64,000 nucleotides of DNA from an uncultured Bacteroidales bacterium (GTDB taxonomy: Bacteria > Bacteroidota > Bacteroidia > Bacteroidales > Paludibacteraceae). The number at the start of each line of letters is the position of its first letter. Positions within the stretch are counted from its first letter, which is position 1. The stretch covers positions 1-64,000 of the forward strand of contig CAIWCC010000206.1 of assembly GCA_903911085.1 (NCBI GenBank), written 5' to 3'. Positions 9,098 to 20,671 of the stretch are shown here, one piece after another. A program made the translations under genes and the position numbers. The notes below the pieces were generated by a model, which was not told the DNA's origin, searched no databases, and saw only the letters and a program-made list of their open reading frames with translations.

Positions 9098-10300
9098 ATG
9101 AAAAAAGTCTGTTTAGTATTCATTTTCATGGCTTTAGTCTTCATTGTTTCTGCCCAAACATACCAACAATATAGTTTTAAAGGTCAAGGCATTTATGGCA
9201 ATATTCTAAAGCATACCAAACACTTAAAAGCTTTGGTACAAGGTCCAGCTATTGGTGGCGAAATGGCTGTGGAGTGGCAGACCGTAGGCGAAAAACCTTG
9301 GCAACAGTTTTTGAATTTCCCAGTTGTTGGAATTGGTGCTGTGTGGTTGAATCTTTCAAATCCCGATAAGCTTGGCAATGCACTTGCAATATATCCATAT
9401 ATTAACTTTCCATTGTGGCGCACTCATTATTTTAATTTATATTTAAAAGCTGGGATGGGTGCTAGTTATTTGACTAAAACTTATTATAATACAAATACTG
9501 ACGCCATGGGTAATCTTTTGCCTTTGGATAGTGCCAATGCTGCTATTGGTTCACATCTTAACATCTATTTTTCGGGTGGTGGAAGTCTCGAATTTCCATT
9601 AAATAATGGTTTGAGTGCTGTGGCCGAATATACATGGAATCATGCTTCAAATGGAAGTGCGGTGGCACCAAATTCAGGAATAAATTTTTTAAATGCTTTT
9701 GTAGGCCTAAAGTACTGCCCTAACTATAAAAGCATTGACGAATTTAAGAAAAAAAAATACCATGATATACCTCGAATTCTAACTTATGAAATAGTTGCTG
9801 CCAGTGGTTTTCGTCAACTTTATTATGCTGATAATAAAACTTATCCGACAGCTTCTTTAGCTTTTGGAGTGTATCGCCCGTTTACTAATTTTTATCGTAT
9901 GGGATTGGGAGTAGATGCCTTTTATGATGGTGTTTACGACGGACAAAATAGTCAGGCATGGCAAAGAACTTATATTACCTCCGATGAATTTAAAAACAAA
10001 TTGCGACTTGGTGTTTCTTGGCAACACGAGCTCTTAATTGGACGTATGTCAGCTGGTTTTCACTTTGGTTTATATTTATACAATCCACTCAAAAATCTTG
10101 AGCCTTACACCGATGCCAAAAATGGAACTTTAAATAAATGGCTTATTTATCCTTACAATATTGAAAAAGAGGATGGATGGCTTTATACTCGTGCTGCTTT
10201 GAAATATGCTGTTAGTGATCATTATTTCATTTCGTTAGGCCTAAAAACTCATTTGCAAAAAGCTGAATTTATAGAATGGGGTTTGGGTTACCAACTTTAA
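9098..10300 (+). CDS. Acyloxyacyl hydrolase / PagL-like lipid A deacylase
   Basis: 400 residues from the ATG at 9098 (a longer frame would start at TTG 9065). A signal peptide ends near residue 20 (FIVSAQ). The body is rich in alternating aromatic and glycine beta-strands, as in outer-membrane barrels. NHASNG at 181-186 gives H182 and S184, matching the HxSNG active site of PagL lipid A 3-O-deacylases. A second barrel-like stretch follows residue 230, making it longer than PagL itself, as in Bacteroidota members of the family. It probably removes a 3-linked acyl chain from lipid A in the outer membrane. Confidence 0.8.
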   Translation: MKKVCLVFIFMALVFIVSAQTYQQYSFKGQGIYGNILKHTKHLKALVQGPAIGGEMAVEWQTVGEKPWQQFLNFPVVGIGAVWLNLSNPDKLGNALAIYPYINFPLWRTHYFNLYLKAGMGASYLTKTYYNTNTDAMGNLLPLDSANAAIGSHLNIYFSGGGSLEFPLNNGLSAVAEYTWNHASNGSAVAPNSGINFLNAFVGLKYCPNYKSIDEFKKKKYHDIPRILTYEIVAASGFRQLYYADNKTYPTASLAFGVYRPFTNFYRMGLGVDAFYDGVYDGQNSQAWQRTYITSDEFKNKLRLGVSWQHELLIGRMSAGFHFGLYLYNPLKNLEPYTDAKNGTLNKWLIYPYNIEKEDGWLYTRAALKYAVSDHYFISLGLKTHLQKAEFIEWGLGYQL

Positions 10301-10342
10301 ATAGATTAGTATACTATGTTGTTTGTGGTAAAATGCAGACAA

Positions 10343-10975
10343 TCAATATGCTTGTAATCCAATCAATTTTTTATTCTGCTGTTTTTTCCAAAACCAATCA
10401 TTCACTTTGTAGGTAATAAAAGCGCTTCCCGCACCCAAAATAGCGCCTGCTAACACATCCGAAGGGTAATGAACACCCAGATTCATTCGCGAATAACCAA
10501 CCGAACTTGCCCATAAATAACTTGGTGCAATAACGTACCATTTGGGATATTTTAAACTTAATGAAGTTGCAGTGGCAAAAGCCAATGAAGTATGACCAGA
10601 TGGAAAAGAATTGGAAGTTTCTGAAGTGTAATTTTGAATATCTGGATACGATATATATGGTCTTGATCTACCAAAAGCCTTTTTCAAACCATAAGTCAGA
10701 ACTCCATCTACGCCAATGGATGCGCCAACGTAAATTGCATTTTTCAGCATGTCATCGTCTTTTTCAATTAAAGCAACAACTCCCATAACTAGCGGTGTGG
10801 ATATTGCAACAGCAGTTGTGGAGTTCGAAATGGCTATAGAATAGTTTCGTAATGAAGCTGGTGTTTCATTATTTAGCTTTCTCAATAGCTCAATATCCGC
10901 ATTTTGAGCCGAAATTTGCACATTAAATAATAAAAAGGTGCTGCAAAGCAGAAAAAATGTCGTAAATTTGCACAT
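10343..10975 (-). CDS. PAP2-family phosphatase
   Basis: 210 residues from ATG 10975 (MCKFTTFFLL), which directly begins a signal peptide ending near ISAQ; an upstream in-frame start at 11011 would spoil it. The three phosphatase motifs are present: KKAFGRSRP (98-106), PSGH (125-128) and SRMNLGVHYPSD (162-173, with H169 and D173). These enzymes dephosphorylate lipid phosphates such as undecaprenyl pyrophosphate or phosphatidate at the outer face of the inner membrane; the substrate here is unknown. Confidence 0.88.
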   Translation of the reverse strand: MCKFTTFFLLCSTFLLFNVQISAQNADIELLRKLNNETPASLRNYSIAISNSTTAVAISTPLVMGVVALIEKDDDMLKNAIYVGASIGVDGVLTYGLKKAFGRSRPYISYPDIQNYTSETSNSFPSGHTSLAFATATSLSLKYPKWYVIAPSYLWASSVGYSRMNLGVHYPSDVLAGAILGAGSAFITYKVNDWFWKKQQNKKLIGLQAY

Positions 10976-11067
10976 ATTTTTTTGATGGCAAAGATAAAGC
11001 AAATTCTTCAAATGCTGAACAGATAGGTCGGATAGTAAAAGTAAATGACAAAAAAGTAAATGATTTA

Positions 11068-11592
11068 ATGTTCAAAATTGCCATTATAGGTCCCGAGTCA
11101 ACCGGAAAATCAGCATTAGCAAAATCACTATCCGAATATTTTAGTTCGCCATGGGTACCCGAATATGCACGAGAATATGTTGAAAATCTGAGTGTTCCAT
11201 ATTCGTACAATGATGTTTGCATTATTACTCAAAAACAAATTGAGCAAGAAAACTATTATAGTAGTGATAATGTGTTTAATGAAAAATTTGTTTTTTTTGA
11301 TACTAATTTAATTATTACAAAAGTTTGGTTTCAATATTGTTTCCAGAAAATACCAACCATCTTAACGGAACAGCTCAATAAAAATATTTTTGATTTCTAT
11401 CTGCTTTGTTCTACAGATTTATCTTGGGAAGCCGATTTGGTTCGTGAACATGGTACCGATCGCGAATTCTTTTTTTATTGGTACAAAAATGAAATTGAAG
11501 AAACCCAAAAACCATATGCAATAGTAACTGGTGAAGGTAATGTGCGAATACAGAACGCTATAGCATCATTAAATTCATACTTTTCAAAATAA
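11068..11592 (+). CDS. AAA ATPase, NadR-like nicotinamide riboside kinase
   Basis: 174 residues. Walker A GPESTGKS at 8-15, followed by VPEYAREYVE near 29-38 and FFDTNLIITKVWF near 75-87, the features of the kinase domain of NadR. That domain phosphorylates nicotinamide riboside to NMN. No NMN adenylyltransferase domain is attached, so this is a stand-alone kinase. It ends five bases before the serine acetyltransferase gene, so the two are likely cotranscribed. Confidence 0.82.
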   Translation: MFKIAIIGPESTGKSALAKSLSEYFSSPWVPEYAREYVENLSVPYSYNDVCIITQKQIEQENYYSSDNVFNEKFVFFDTNLIITKVWFQYCFQKIPTILTEQLNKNIFDFYLLCSTDLSWEADLVREHGTDREFFFYWYKNEIEETQKPYAIVTGEGNVRIQNAIASLNSYFSK

Positions 11593-11597
11593 ATTTT

Positions 11598-12467
11598 ATG
11601 GAAAATAGAATACTTGAAACAATAAAAAAACTTTCCAAAATGGAAGGTTACAAGGATGTTTGCCACGAGCAAAGGCAAAATGATCCCATGCCATCCATTG
11701 ATGTACTAAAAGAAATTGTACAACTGTCACGTTCAATTTTATTTCCAGGTTATTTTGGTGATGCTGCTGTAAATACCAATACCATGCTTTACCACATTGG
11801 AGTAAATATTGATAGATTGCAAATGTTACTTTCCCAGCAAATAAAGGCCGGTATGTGTTTTAATGATTCATCAGCATCTGTTTGCAATCAAATGGACCAA
11901 AAATCCAAAGATATTGCCATTTCATTCATAATGCAATTGCCCGATATTCGCGAAAAACTTCATACCGACGTTATAGCCGCATATAATGGCGACCCGGCTG
12001 CCAAAAGTTTTGGAGAAGTTATATTTTGTTACCCCAGCATTCGCGCCATTAGTAATTACCGTATTGCACATGCATTGCTTGAACTTGGAGTGCCGCTTAT
12101 TCCTCGAATAATAACCGAAATGGCTCATTCCGAAACTGGAATTGATATACATCCCGGAGCTGTTATTGGTGAGTATTTTACTATAGATCACGGTACTGGT
12201 GTTGTTATTGGCGAAACGGCCATTATTGGCAAAAATGTTAAGATGTACCAAGGTGTAACACTTGGTGCCAAGAGCTTTCCTCTCGATCAGGACGGCAATC
12301 CAATAAAAGGTATAAACAGACATCCACAAATTGGCGATAACGTAATTATTTATTCCAATTCCACCATACTCGGAACTATTAAAGTAGGAGATGGTGCAGT
12401 AATTGGTGGCAATCTTTGGATAGATACAGATGTGGCTGATGGCGCAAAACTTACACAAAAGAAATAG
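11598..12467 (+). CDS. cysE: Serine O-acetyltransferase
   Basis: 289 residues. The N-terminal helical domain (1-160) is followed by a left-handed beta-helix built of hexapeptide repeats (about 175-280: HPGAVIGEYFTIDHGTGVVIGETAIIGKNVKMYQGVTLGA and on; only the pattern matters). DHGTGVVIGE holds the catalytic histidine and substrate residues. It makes O-acetylserine from serine and acetyl-CoA, the first step of cysteine synthesis. This longer form resembles EpsC/SatA-like enzymes of Bacteroidota. It sits in a short plus-strand run behind the NadR-like kinase. Confidence 0.92.
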   Translation: MENRILETIKKLSKMEGYKDVCHEQRQNDPMPSIDVLKEIVQLSRSILFPGYFGDAAVNTNTMLYHIGVNIDRLQMLLSQQIKAGMCFNDSSASVCNQMDQKSKDIAISFIMQLPDIREKLHTDVIAAYNGDPAAKSFGEVIFCYPSIRAISNYRIAHALLELGVPLIPRIITEMAHSETGIDIHPGAVIGEYFTIDHGTGVVIGETAIIGKNVKMYQGVTLGAKSFPLDQDGNPIKGINRHPQIGDNVIIYSNSTILGTIKVGDGAVIGGNLWIDTDVADGAKLTQKK

Positions 12468-12568
12468 TTTTGTTGATGGTCAAAAACACACCAGTATTTG
12501 ATAATAATTTTGATAAAAAATAAAATGATAGGTGACTAATTTGTGGTTACTGTAGAGAAAGAAAATAT

Positions 12569-13729
12569 ATGGAATTTGAAATGTTAGCAAAAACCTTTAG
12601 AGGTTTAGAAGAAGTATTGGCAACAGAATTGGTAGAAATTGGTGCCAATAATGTGCAAATTCAAAGGCGTGCAGTAAGCTTTACAGGTGATAAAGCAATG
12701 ATGTACAAAGCAAATTTGTGTCTAAGAACGGCATCAAGAGTATTGAAACCGATACTGACTTTTGACGCTTCCAATCCTGACGAAGTGTATGAGCAAGTGA
12801 AAAAAATAAACTGGACTGATTATATGACTGTTGATAGTACATTTGCTATCGACTCAACAGTTTTTTCGGATGAGTTTCGTCACTCAAAATTCGTTTCATA
12901 CCGTGTAAAAGATGCTATTGCCGATTGGTTTTCCGAAAAATTCGATCGTCGTCCATCGGTTCGTTTGGATAGTCCGCAAATGATGATAAATATTCATATT
13001 GCAGAACGTAAATGTACTTTATCACTCGATAGTTCTGGCGAATCGTTGCACAAGCGCGGTTATCGTGTTGCTCAAACCGAAGCGCCACTTAACGAGGCGT
13101 TGGCAGCTGGAATGTTGCTCTTAGCGGGCTGGAAAGGTCAATCAAACTTTGTTGATCCAATGTGCGGTTCGGGAACTTTACTTATCGAAGCCACACTTAT
13201 AGCATTAAATATTCCTCCAGGAATTTACCGTTCGTCATTTGCTTTCGAGAAATGGAACGATTTTGACGAAGAACTTTTTGATACATTATACAACGATGAT
13301 TCCTACGAGCGACCATTTAATTTTAAAATTTATGGTTCGGATAACTCGCCGCGTGCAATAAAGATAGCAGAACAAAATGTGAAAAGTACAGGCTTGAGTA
13401 AATATATTGATTTGAAAGTAATGTCGATACAACAATTGGAATTGCCTGCCGAAAATTGCCTGGTAGTTACAAATCCACCTTATGGTGAACGTATTACTTC
13501 AGATGATATTTATGGCTTATATGCGGCATTAGGCACCACCATGAAGCATAAATTTACAGGCAGTACAGCTTGGGTGATTAGTTCACACGAAGAATGCCTC
13601 GACAAAATAGGATTAAAACCATCCGAACGTATCCGTTTGTTAAATGGAGCACTCGACTGTTGGTATTGCCGATACGATATTTTTGCAGGAAAGCGAAATG
13701 ATTTTGTAGCAAAACGGAAAGAATTTTAG
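12569..13729 (+). CDS. THUMP-domain class I rRNA methyltransferase (RlmL-like)
   Basis: 386 residues. An N-terminal THUMP RNA-binding domain (about 1-160) is followed by a Rossmann methyltransferase with motif I DPMCGSGTLLIEA near 196-208 and the N6/N2-methyltransferase motif NPPYGER from N302. This is the arrangement of the N-terminal half of RlmL, which makes m2G2445 in 23S rRNA; single-domain versions occur across Bacteroidota. The exact target base is inferred. Confidence 0.9.
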   Translation: MEFEMLAKTFRGLEEVLATELVEIGANNVQIQRRAVSFTGDKAMMYKANLCLRTASRVLKPILTFDASNPDEVYEQVKKINWTDYMTVDSTFAIDSTVFSDEFRHSKFVSYRVKDAIADWFSEKFDRRPSVRLDSPQMMINIHIAERKCTLSLDSSGESLHKRGYRVAQTEAPLNEALAAGMLLLAGWKGQSNFVDPMCGSGTLLIEATLIALNIPPGIYRSSFAFEKWNDFDEELFDTLYNDDSYERPFNFKIYGSDNSPRAIKIAEQNVKSTGLSKYIDLKVMSIQQLELPAENCLVVTNPPYGERITSDDIYGLYAALGTTMKHKFTGSTAWVISSHEECLDKIGLKPSERIRLLNGALDCWYCRYDIFAGKRNDFVAKRKEF

Positions 13730-13851
13730 ATTCTTTTGGGCATAAAACGGAAATTGCAAAATAATTCAAATAATTTTTATTGATTAATATAATTCAAATC
13801 AGTTAGTTATGATTTTAGACAATATATTTGTGAATAGAAATTAGAAAACGC

Positions 13852-13882
13852 TTTGCCATTCCAAAAAAAAACCTTACTTTTG
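13852..13882 (+). promoter_or_regulatory. Promoter of tRNA-Leu
   Basis: TTTG (13852-13855), a 19-base spacer, TACTTTTG (13875-13882): an almost ideal Bacteroidota promoter. The start of transcription would fall a few bases before the tRNA at 13893. Confidence 0.85.
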
Positions 13883-13892
13883 CACCGCAATT

Positions 13893-13976
13893 GCCCAGAT
13901 GGCGGAATTGGTAGACGCGCTGGTCTCAAACACCAGTGGATTCACTTCCATGCCGGTTCGATCCCGGCTCTGGGTA
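13893..13976 (+). tRNA. tRNA-Leu (CAA)
   Basis: 84 bases. Acceptor stem GCCCAGA pairs with TCTGGGT (13969-13975, one G-U pair), discriminator A at 13976. The anticodon stem CTGGT/ACCAG encloses the loop CTCAAAC, giving anticodon CAA. A long variable arm and the T-loop GTTCGATCC are present, as expected of a class II leucine tRNA. CCA is not encoded. Confidence 0.96.
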
Positions 13977-13987
13977 CTTTTAAGGCG

Positions 13988-14023
13988 AAACCCTAATTGA
14001 TTTTCAATCAGTTAGGGTTTTTT
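13988..14023 (+). terminator. Intrinsic terminator after tRNA-Leu
   Basis: AAACCCTAA pairs with TTAGGGTTT (extended by TTGATT with AATCAG), then a run of T. It follows the tRNA by about a dozen bases. Confidence 0.88.
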
Positions 14024-14362
14024 GTTTCAGTATTTGCACCATTTTTGCACCGTAAATTGTGCTCAATCGGAAATGTTTTGTTATAAATTTCTTTATGAAC
14101 AAGTTTTAGTAAGTCTGAAAAGAAAAAATCTTATATCTCAAACTTCTCTGAATGAAGCATTGAAATATTTTATTTTGCGTTAAATGATTCAGTTGATGAG
14201 TTTGTACTTCGGTTTTCAAAGTAATTGAGAATCGTCTCGTAATGAGATTGTATTGTAAGTGTTATAGTCCCAAAGGAAAGGTATTGATTTTTGTTAACTC
14301 TGTCATATCATTGAGTAAACTTTATGAATATTGCTCTAAATTTCTGGTTATCAATAAAATGA

Positions 14363-14407
14363 CAAGAGCCAATCTACAAGTGTATTTTACTTATAGATTG
14401 GCTCTTG
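14363..14407 (-). terminator. Terminator of the GH30-GH2-DUF5703 operon
   Basis: Perfect 14-bp stem CAAGAGCCAATCTA with TAGATTGGCTCTTG, 17 bases beyond the GH30 stop on the minus strand, followed by a T-rich stretch in that direction. It ends the five-gene operon that begins at 25271. Confidence 0.8.
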
Positions 14408-14424
14408 TGGATGAAGAGTGGTGT

Positions 14425-15867
14425 TTATTGCTTCATGAATTTGATGCGTTTTTCGGCACCATTATAATTGATTAAAGCAATGTAAGTTCCCGACGCTAAG
14501 TTAGATATATTTATCGTTCTATCTTGAGGATTTTTAATGTTGATAATTTTTTGTCCTAGCGAATTGACAATATATAAACTATTTATGTTATCAATAGTAG
14601 ATAGTTGCAGAAAATTATTTGCTGGATTTGGAAATAATGAAATTTCCGTATTTTTTAAATTATTTACAGCCGATGGCACTCTTTTCACAACGTAGGTAGT
14701 AATACTTTTTGCATCTAAATTATCGGTGAACGAATTGTTAGTACATGTTATTACACCGTCGTTTGAAATCTTTTTTGTGGCAGACGTTACATATTTAGTT
14801 GCATTTACAATGTTTTCATTGCTAAAGTTAAACGTTTGCGATTTTACAGTAGTATTTTTGTTAATCACTACTATCACATCTTGTTCTGGCCCTTTGAAAG
14901 CTTGCATAATTATTCCTGCATTGGGTTGGTAGTTCGATTGAACTCTAAAGTACCCTGGACGAATAAACTTTGAGAATTGCCCCATTGTAGCGCCTTTCAA
15001 CTGTAATGAGCCGTCGGTATTTATCAAGTTGCAGCCAGGAACGCGAAGGTACCACCAGATGTATGCATTCATATTGCCATTCATACAATCTAAAATATCT
15101 TTGGCCATAATTAAACCAGTACCAATTGAATCGCCACCAATGTAGTATTCAGTCATCCAAAGTTTTTTGTTTTTTGAATTTGCCAATGGGTAACTACGAG
15201 CCGATGTTCCATAAATATGACCTCCTATGTATTCGATATTTGCACTTGCAATTGGGTCATTAAGAATTGGATCTGCAAATGTATTTGCAAAATTATAGGC
15301 TTCTGGTGCCATTACAGGCGTACCAATTGATGGGGCATTGGTTTTGCAAAATTCAAGTATTTGAGCTGGAGTCCAAATACATGATTCGTAATCGACCGTA
15401 ATATTCGGTTCGTTTTGAATTGAAATAACATCCACGTTGCCTAAGTAAGTACAAAAACTTTTTAAGTGGGCAGCATAAGCGGCGTAGGATTCGGGTTTGA
15501 GCGAACCTTTAATAATGTTGTTATTATCCTTTAGTGCTGGTGGTGGCGACCAAGGAGTAGCTAAAACCTTAGCACCTCTGGCTTTGGCTTTCACTGCATT
15601 CTTTTTCTCGTCACCCCAACCCGACCAATCTGTGGAAGTTGGTGAAATACGAACACGAATAATGCTAAGTCCTAGTTGTGAATTGGTAGCATTTCCAAAA
15701 CCGGCATCTGCTTCCACATCGGTGATGGCTGTATGCCAGGCTGTACTAGCACCAAAACCATCAATTACTTGCTTTACTTGAGCCACATCTATAGTGGCAG
15801 CCACTTGTGCTTTGGAATAAAAGCAGGTTAAAGAAATGAATACAATGAGAAATAATTTTTTAGACAT
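14425..15867 (-). CDS. GH30 (subfamily 8-like) endo-xylanase, T9SS cargo
   Basis: 480 residues. A signal peptide ends near SKA-Q21. The GH30 barrel has the acid/base E153 in SIQNEPN and nucleophile E240 in LWMTEYY. GQFSKFIRPGYFRV, at the start of the C-terminal beta-sandwich, is typical of the GH30 glucuronoxylanase group that cuts xylan next to a glucuronic acid branch. Residues of about 405-480 (SLFPNPANNFLQLS onwards) form a T9SS type A sorting domain, so it should be secreted to the cell surface. It is last of five genes in the operon and a tandem paralogue of the next. Glucuronoxylan specificity is inferred; the residues that bind glucuronic acid were not checked. Confidence 0.88.
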   Translation of the reverse strand: MSKKLFLIVFISLTCFYSKAQVAATIDVAQVKQVIDGFGASTAWHTAITDVEADAGFGNATNSQLGLSIIRVRISPTSTDWSGWGDEKKNAVKAKARGAKVLATPWSPPPALKDNNNIIKGSLKPESYAAYAAHLKSFCTYLGNVDVISIQNEPNITVDYESCIWTPAQILEFCKTNAPSIGTPVMAPEAYNFANTFADPILNDPIASANIEYIGGHIYGTSARSYPLANSKNKKLWMTEYYIGGDSIGTGLIMAKDILDCMNGNMNAYIWWYLRVPGCNLINTDGSLQLKGATMGQFSKFIRPGYFRVQSNYQPNAGIIMQAFKGPEQDVIVVINKNTTVKSQTFNFSNENIVNATKYVTSATKKISNDGVITCTNNSFTDNLDAKSITTYVVKRVPSAVNNLKNTEISLFPNPANNFLQLSTIDNINSLYIVNSLGQKIINIKNPQDRTINISNLASGTYIALINYNGAEKRIKFMKQ

Positions 15868-16029
15868 AAAGTTGTTTTTTTAGTTGTTATAATTATTAAC
15901 TTAAGCCTATTCAATAAGCTTTTTTAGATTAAATTTTTTGTTAAGTTGATATTAGGGTTTAAAAATTGTCCTAAATTATTGATAATTACATTTTCAAATT
16001 TCCAAATTGAACATTCTCAAATTAATCTA

Positions 16030-17475
16030 TTATTGTTTTATAAATTTGATGTGTTTTTCAATTCCATTTTGATTTATAGTAAGTATATAATTTCCTGTCA
16101 ATAAGGTTGAAATATCTATTGTTGAACTTGTAGGATTATTTATTGATACATATTTCTGACCAATTAAATTTGTAATATAAACGCTTTTTAAATTTTCAAT
16201 AGTTGATAATTTAAGGTAGTCGTGAGCTGGATTTGGATATACTGATATGTTGGCTGTTAAAGTTTCGTTAATTGCCGTTGGAGCTCTTTTTAGTACGTAA
16301 GTAGTTACACTTCTAGCTTCTAAGTCGTCTGTAAATGAATTCGAAGTGCAGGCAATTGTTCCATCGTTGGTAATTCTTTTTGTTGCCGAAGTTACAAATT
16401 TAGTTGCGCTTTCAATATTGGCATTTCTGAGGTTAAAAACTTGTTTTTTGACAACCCTATTGAGGTTAAGTACAACTATTACATCTTGAGATGTGCCTTT
16501 GAACGCTACAGTGTAAATGTTTGGATTGGAATTATAGCTCCCGTTCACTCTCACATAGCCTGGACGGATAAATTTTGAAAACTGCCCCATGGTATATCCT
16601 TTCAGTTTTAGCGCCCCACCAGTATTAATTAAATTACAACCCGGAGTTCTTAAATACCACCATACATAGGCATTCATATTACCATACAAGCAATCCAGAA
16701 TGTCTTTTGCCATTGTCATACAAGTTCCCATTGAGTCAGGATTAAGATAGTATTCTGTCATCCAAAGTTTTTTGCCTAAGGTAGTAGCCAAAGGATAACT
16801 TCTTGTAGAGGTCCCATATAGATGCCCACCAATATAATCAATGTTGGCAGTGGAAGTAGGATTGCTTAAAATTGGATCGGCAAATTTGGAATCAAAATTA
16901 TAGGCTTCGGGTGCCATTACAGGTGTGCCAATTGAAGACGCATTGTTAATACAAAAGTTCAAAATTTGTGTAGGCGACCAAGTGCACGATTCGTAGCTAA
17001 CTGTAATATTTGGTTCGTTTTGGATAGAAACAACGTCAACATTGCCCAAATAGGTACAAAAACTTTTCAAATGTGCCGCATAAGCCGCATACGAGGCAGG
17101 TAAAAGTTCACCTCCAATTGTATTACTATTGGTTTTCATAGTTGCTGGTGGAGACCATGGTGTTGCTAAAACTTTTGCACCTCTGGCTTTTGCCATTTGA
17201 GCGTTAGATTTTTCGGCATTCCAACTTGTATTTGTACTTGTTCCTCCAGGACTAATACAAACTCTTAAAATGCTTAAACCCATTTGGTTAGTGTTATCGT
17301 TACCGAATGAAGCATCTGCTTCGGCGCTCGATATGGCGCCATGCCACGCCGTGCTTGCACCAAATCCATCAATAACTTGTTTTACAGCCGAAAAGTCAAT
17401 AGTTACAGCTACTTGTGCTTTGGTTTGAATGCACAATACTGAAATTAAGACGATGAATAATAATTTTCTAGACAT
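16030..17475 (-). CDS. GH30 (subfamily 8-like) endo-xylanase, paralogue
   Basis: 481 residues, same architecture as the neighbour at 14425: signal peptide to about residue 20, GH30 domain with E154 (IQNEPN) and E241 (WMTEYY), the GQFSKFIRPGYVRV sandwich start, and a T9SS type A sorting domain beginning SVYPNPAHDYLKLS. The two genes clearly arose by tandem duplication and have drifted mostly in surface loops (for example the residues after TEYY). Nineteen bases separate it from the upstream GH2 gene, so it is cotranscribed with it. The pair may split substrate types, such as differently substituted xylans. Confidence 0.88.
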   Translation of the reverse strand: MSRKLLFIVLISVLCIQTKAQVAVTIDFSAVKQVIDGFGASTAWHGAISSAEADASFGNDNTNQMGLSILRVCISPGGTSTNTSWNAEKSNAQMAKARGAKVLATPWSPPATMKTNSNTIGGELLPASYAAYAAHLKSFCTYLGNVDVVSIQNEPNITVSYESCTWSPTQILNFCINNASSIGTPVMAPEAYNFDSKFADPILSNPTSTANIDYIGGHLYGTSTRSYPLATTLGKKLWMTEYYLNPDSMGTCMTMAKDILDCLYGNMNAYVWWYLRTPGCNLINTGGALKLKGYTMGQFSKFIRPGYVRVNGSYNSNPNIYTVAFKGTSQDVIVVLNLNRVVKKQVFNLRNANIESATKFVTSATKRITNDGTIACTSNSFTDDLEARSVTTYVLKRAPTAINETLTANISVYPNPAHDYLKLSTIENLKSVYITNLIGQKYVSINNPTSSTIDISTLLTGNYILTINQNGIEKHIKFIKQ

Positions 17476-17494
17476 AATTATGATTTTTGAGTTG

Positions 17495-20671
<3,177 letters not shown>

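Larger units (their letters stand above)
13977..14424. other. Intergenic region between tRNA-Leu and the PUL
   Basis: Holds two terminators at its ends (13988-14023 for the tRNA, 14363-14407 for the GH30 operon). The middle is AT-rich without a supported gene; an open frame from 14242 runs through the terminator into the antisense of GH30 and is not credible. This gap marks the boundary of the PUL. Confidence 0.6.

Noticed and set aside
11922-12458. 178-codon open frame on the minus strand
   Set aside because: Antisense shadow of the hexapeptide repeats of the serine acetyltransferase gene.
14242-14475. 77-codon open frame on the plus strand
   Set aside because: It spans the terminator hairpin at 14363-14407 and the antisense of the GH30 gene end.
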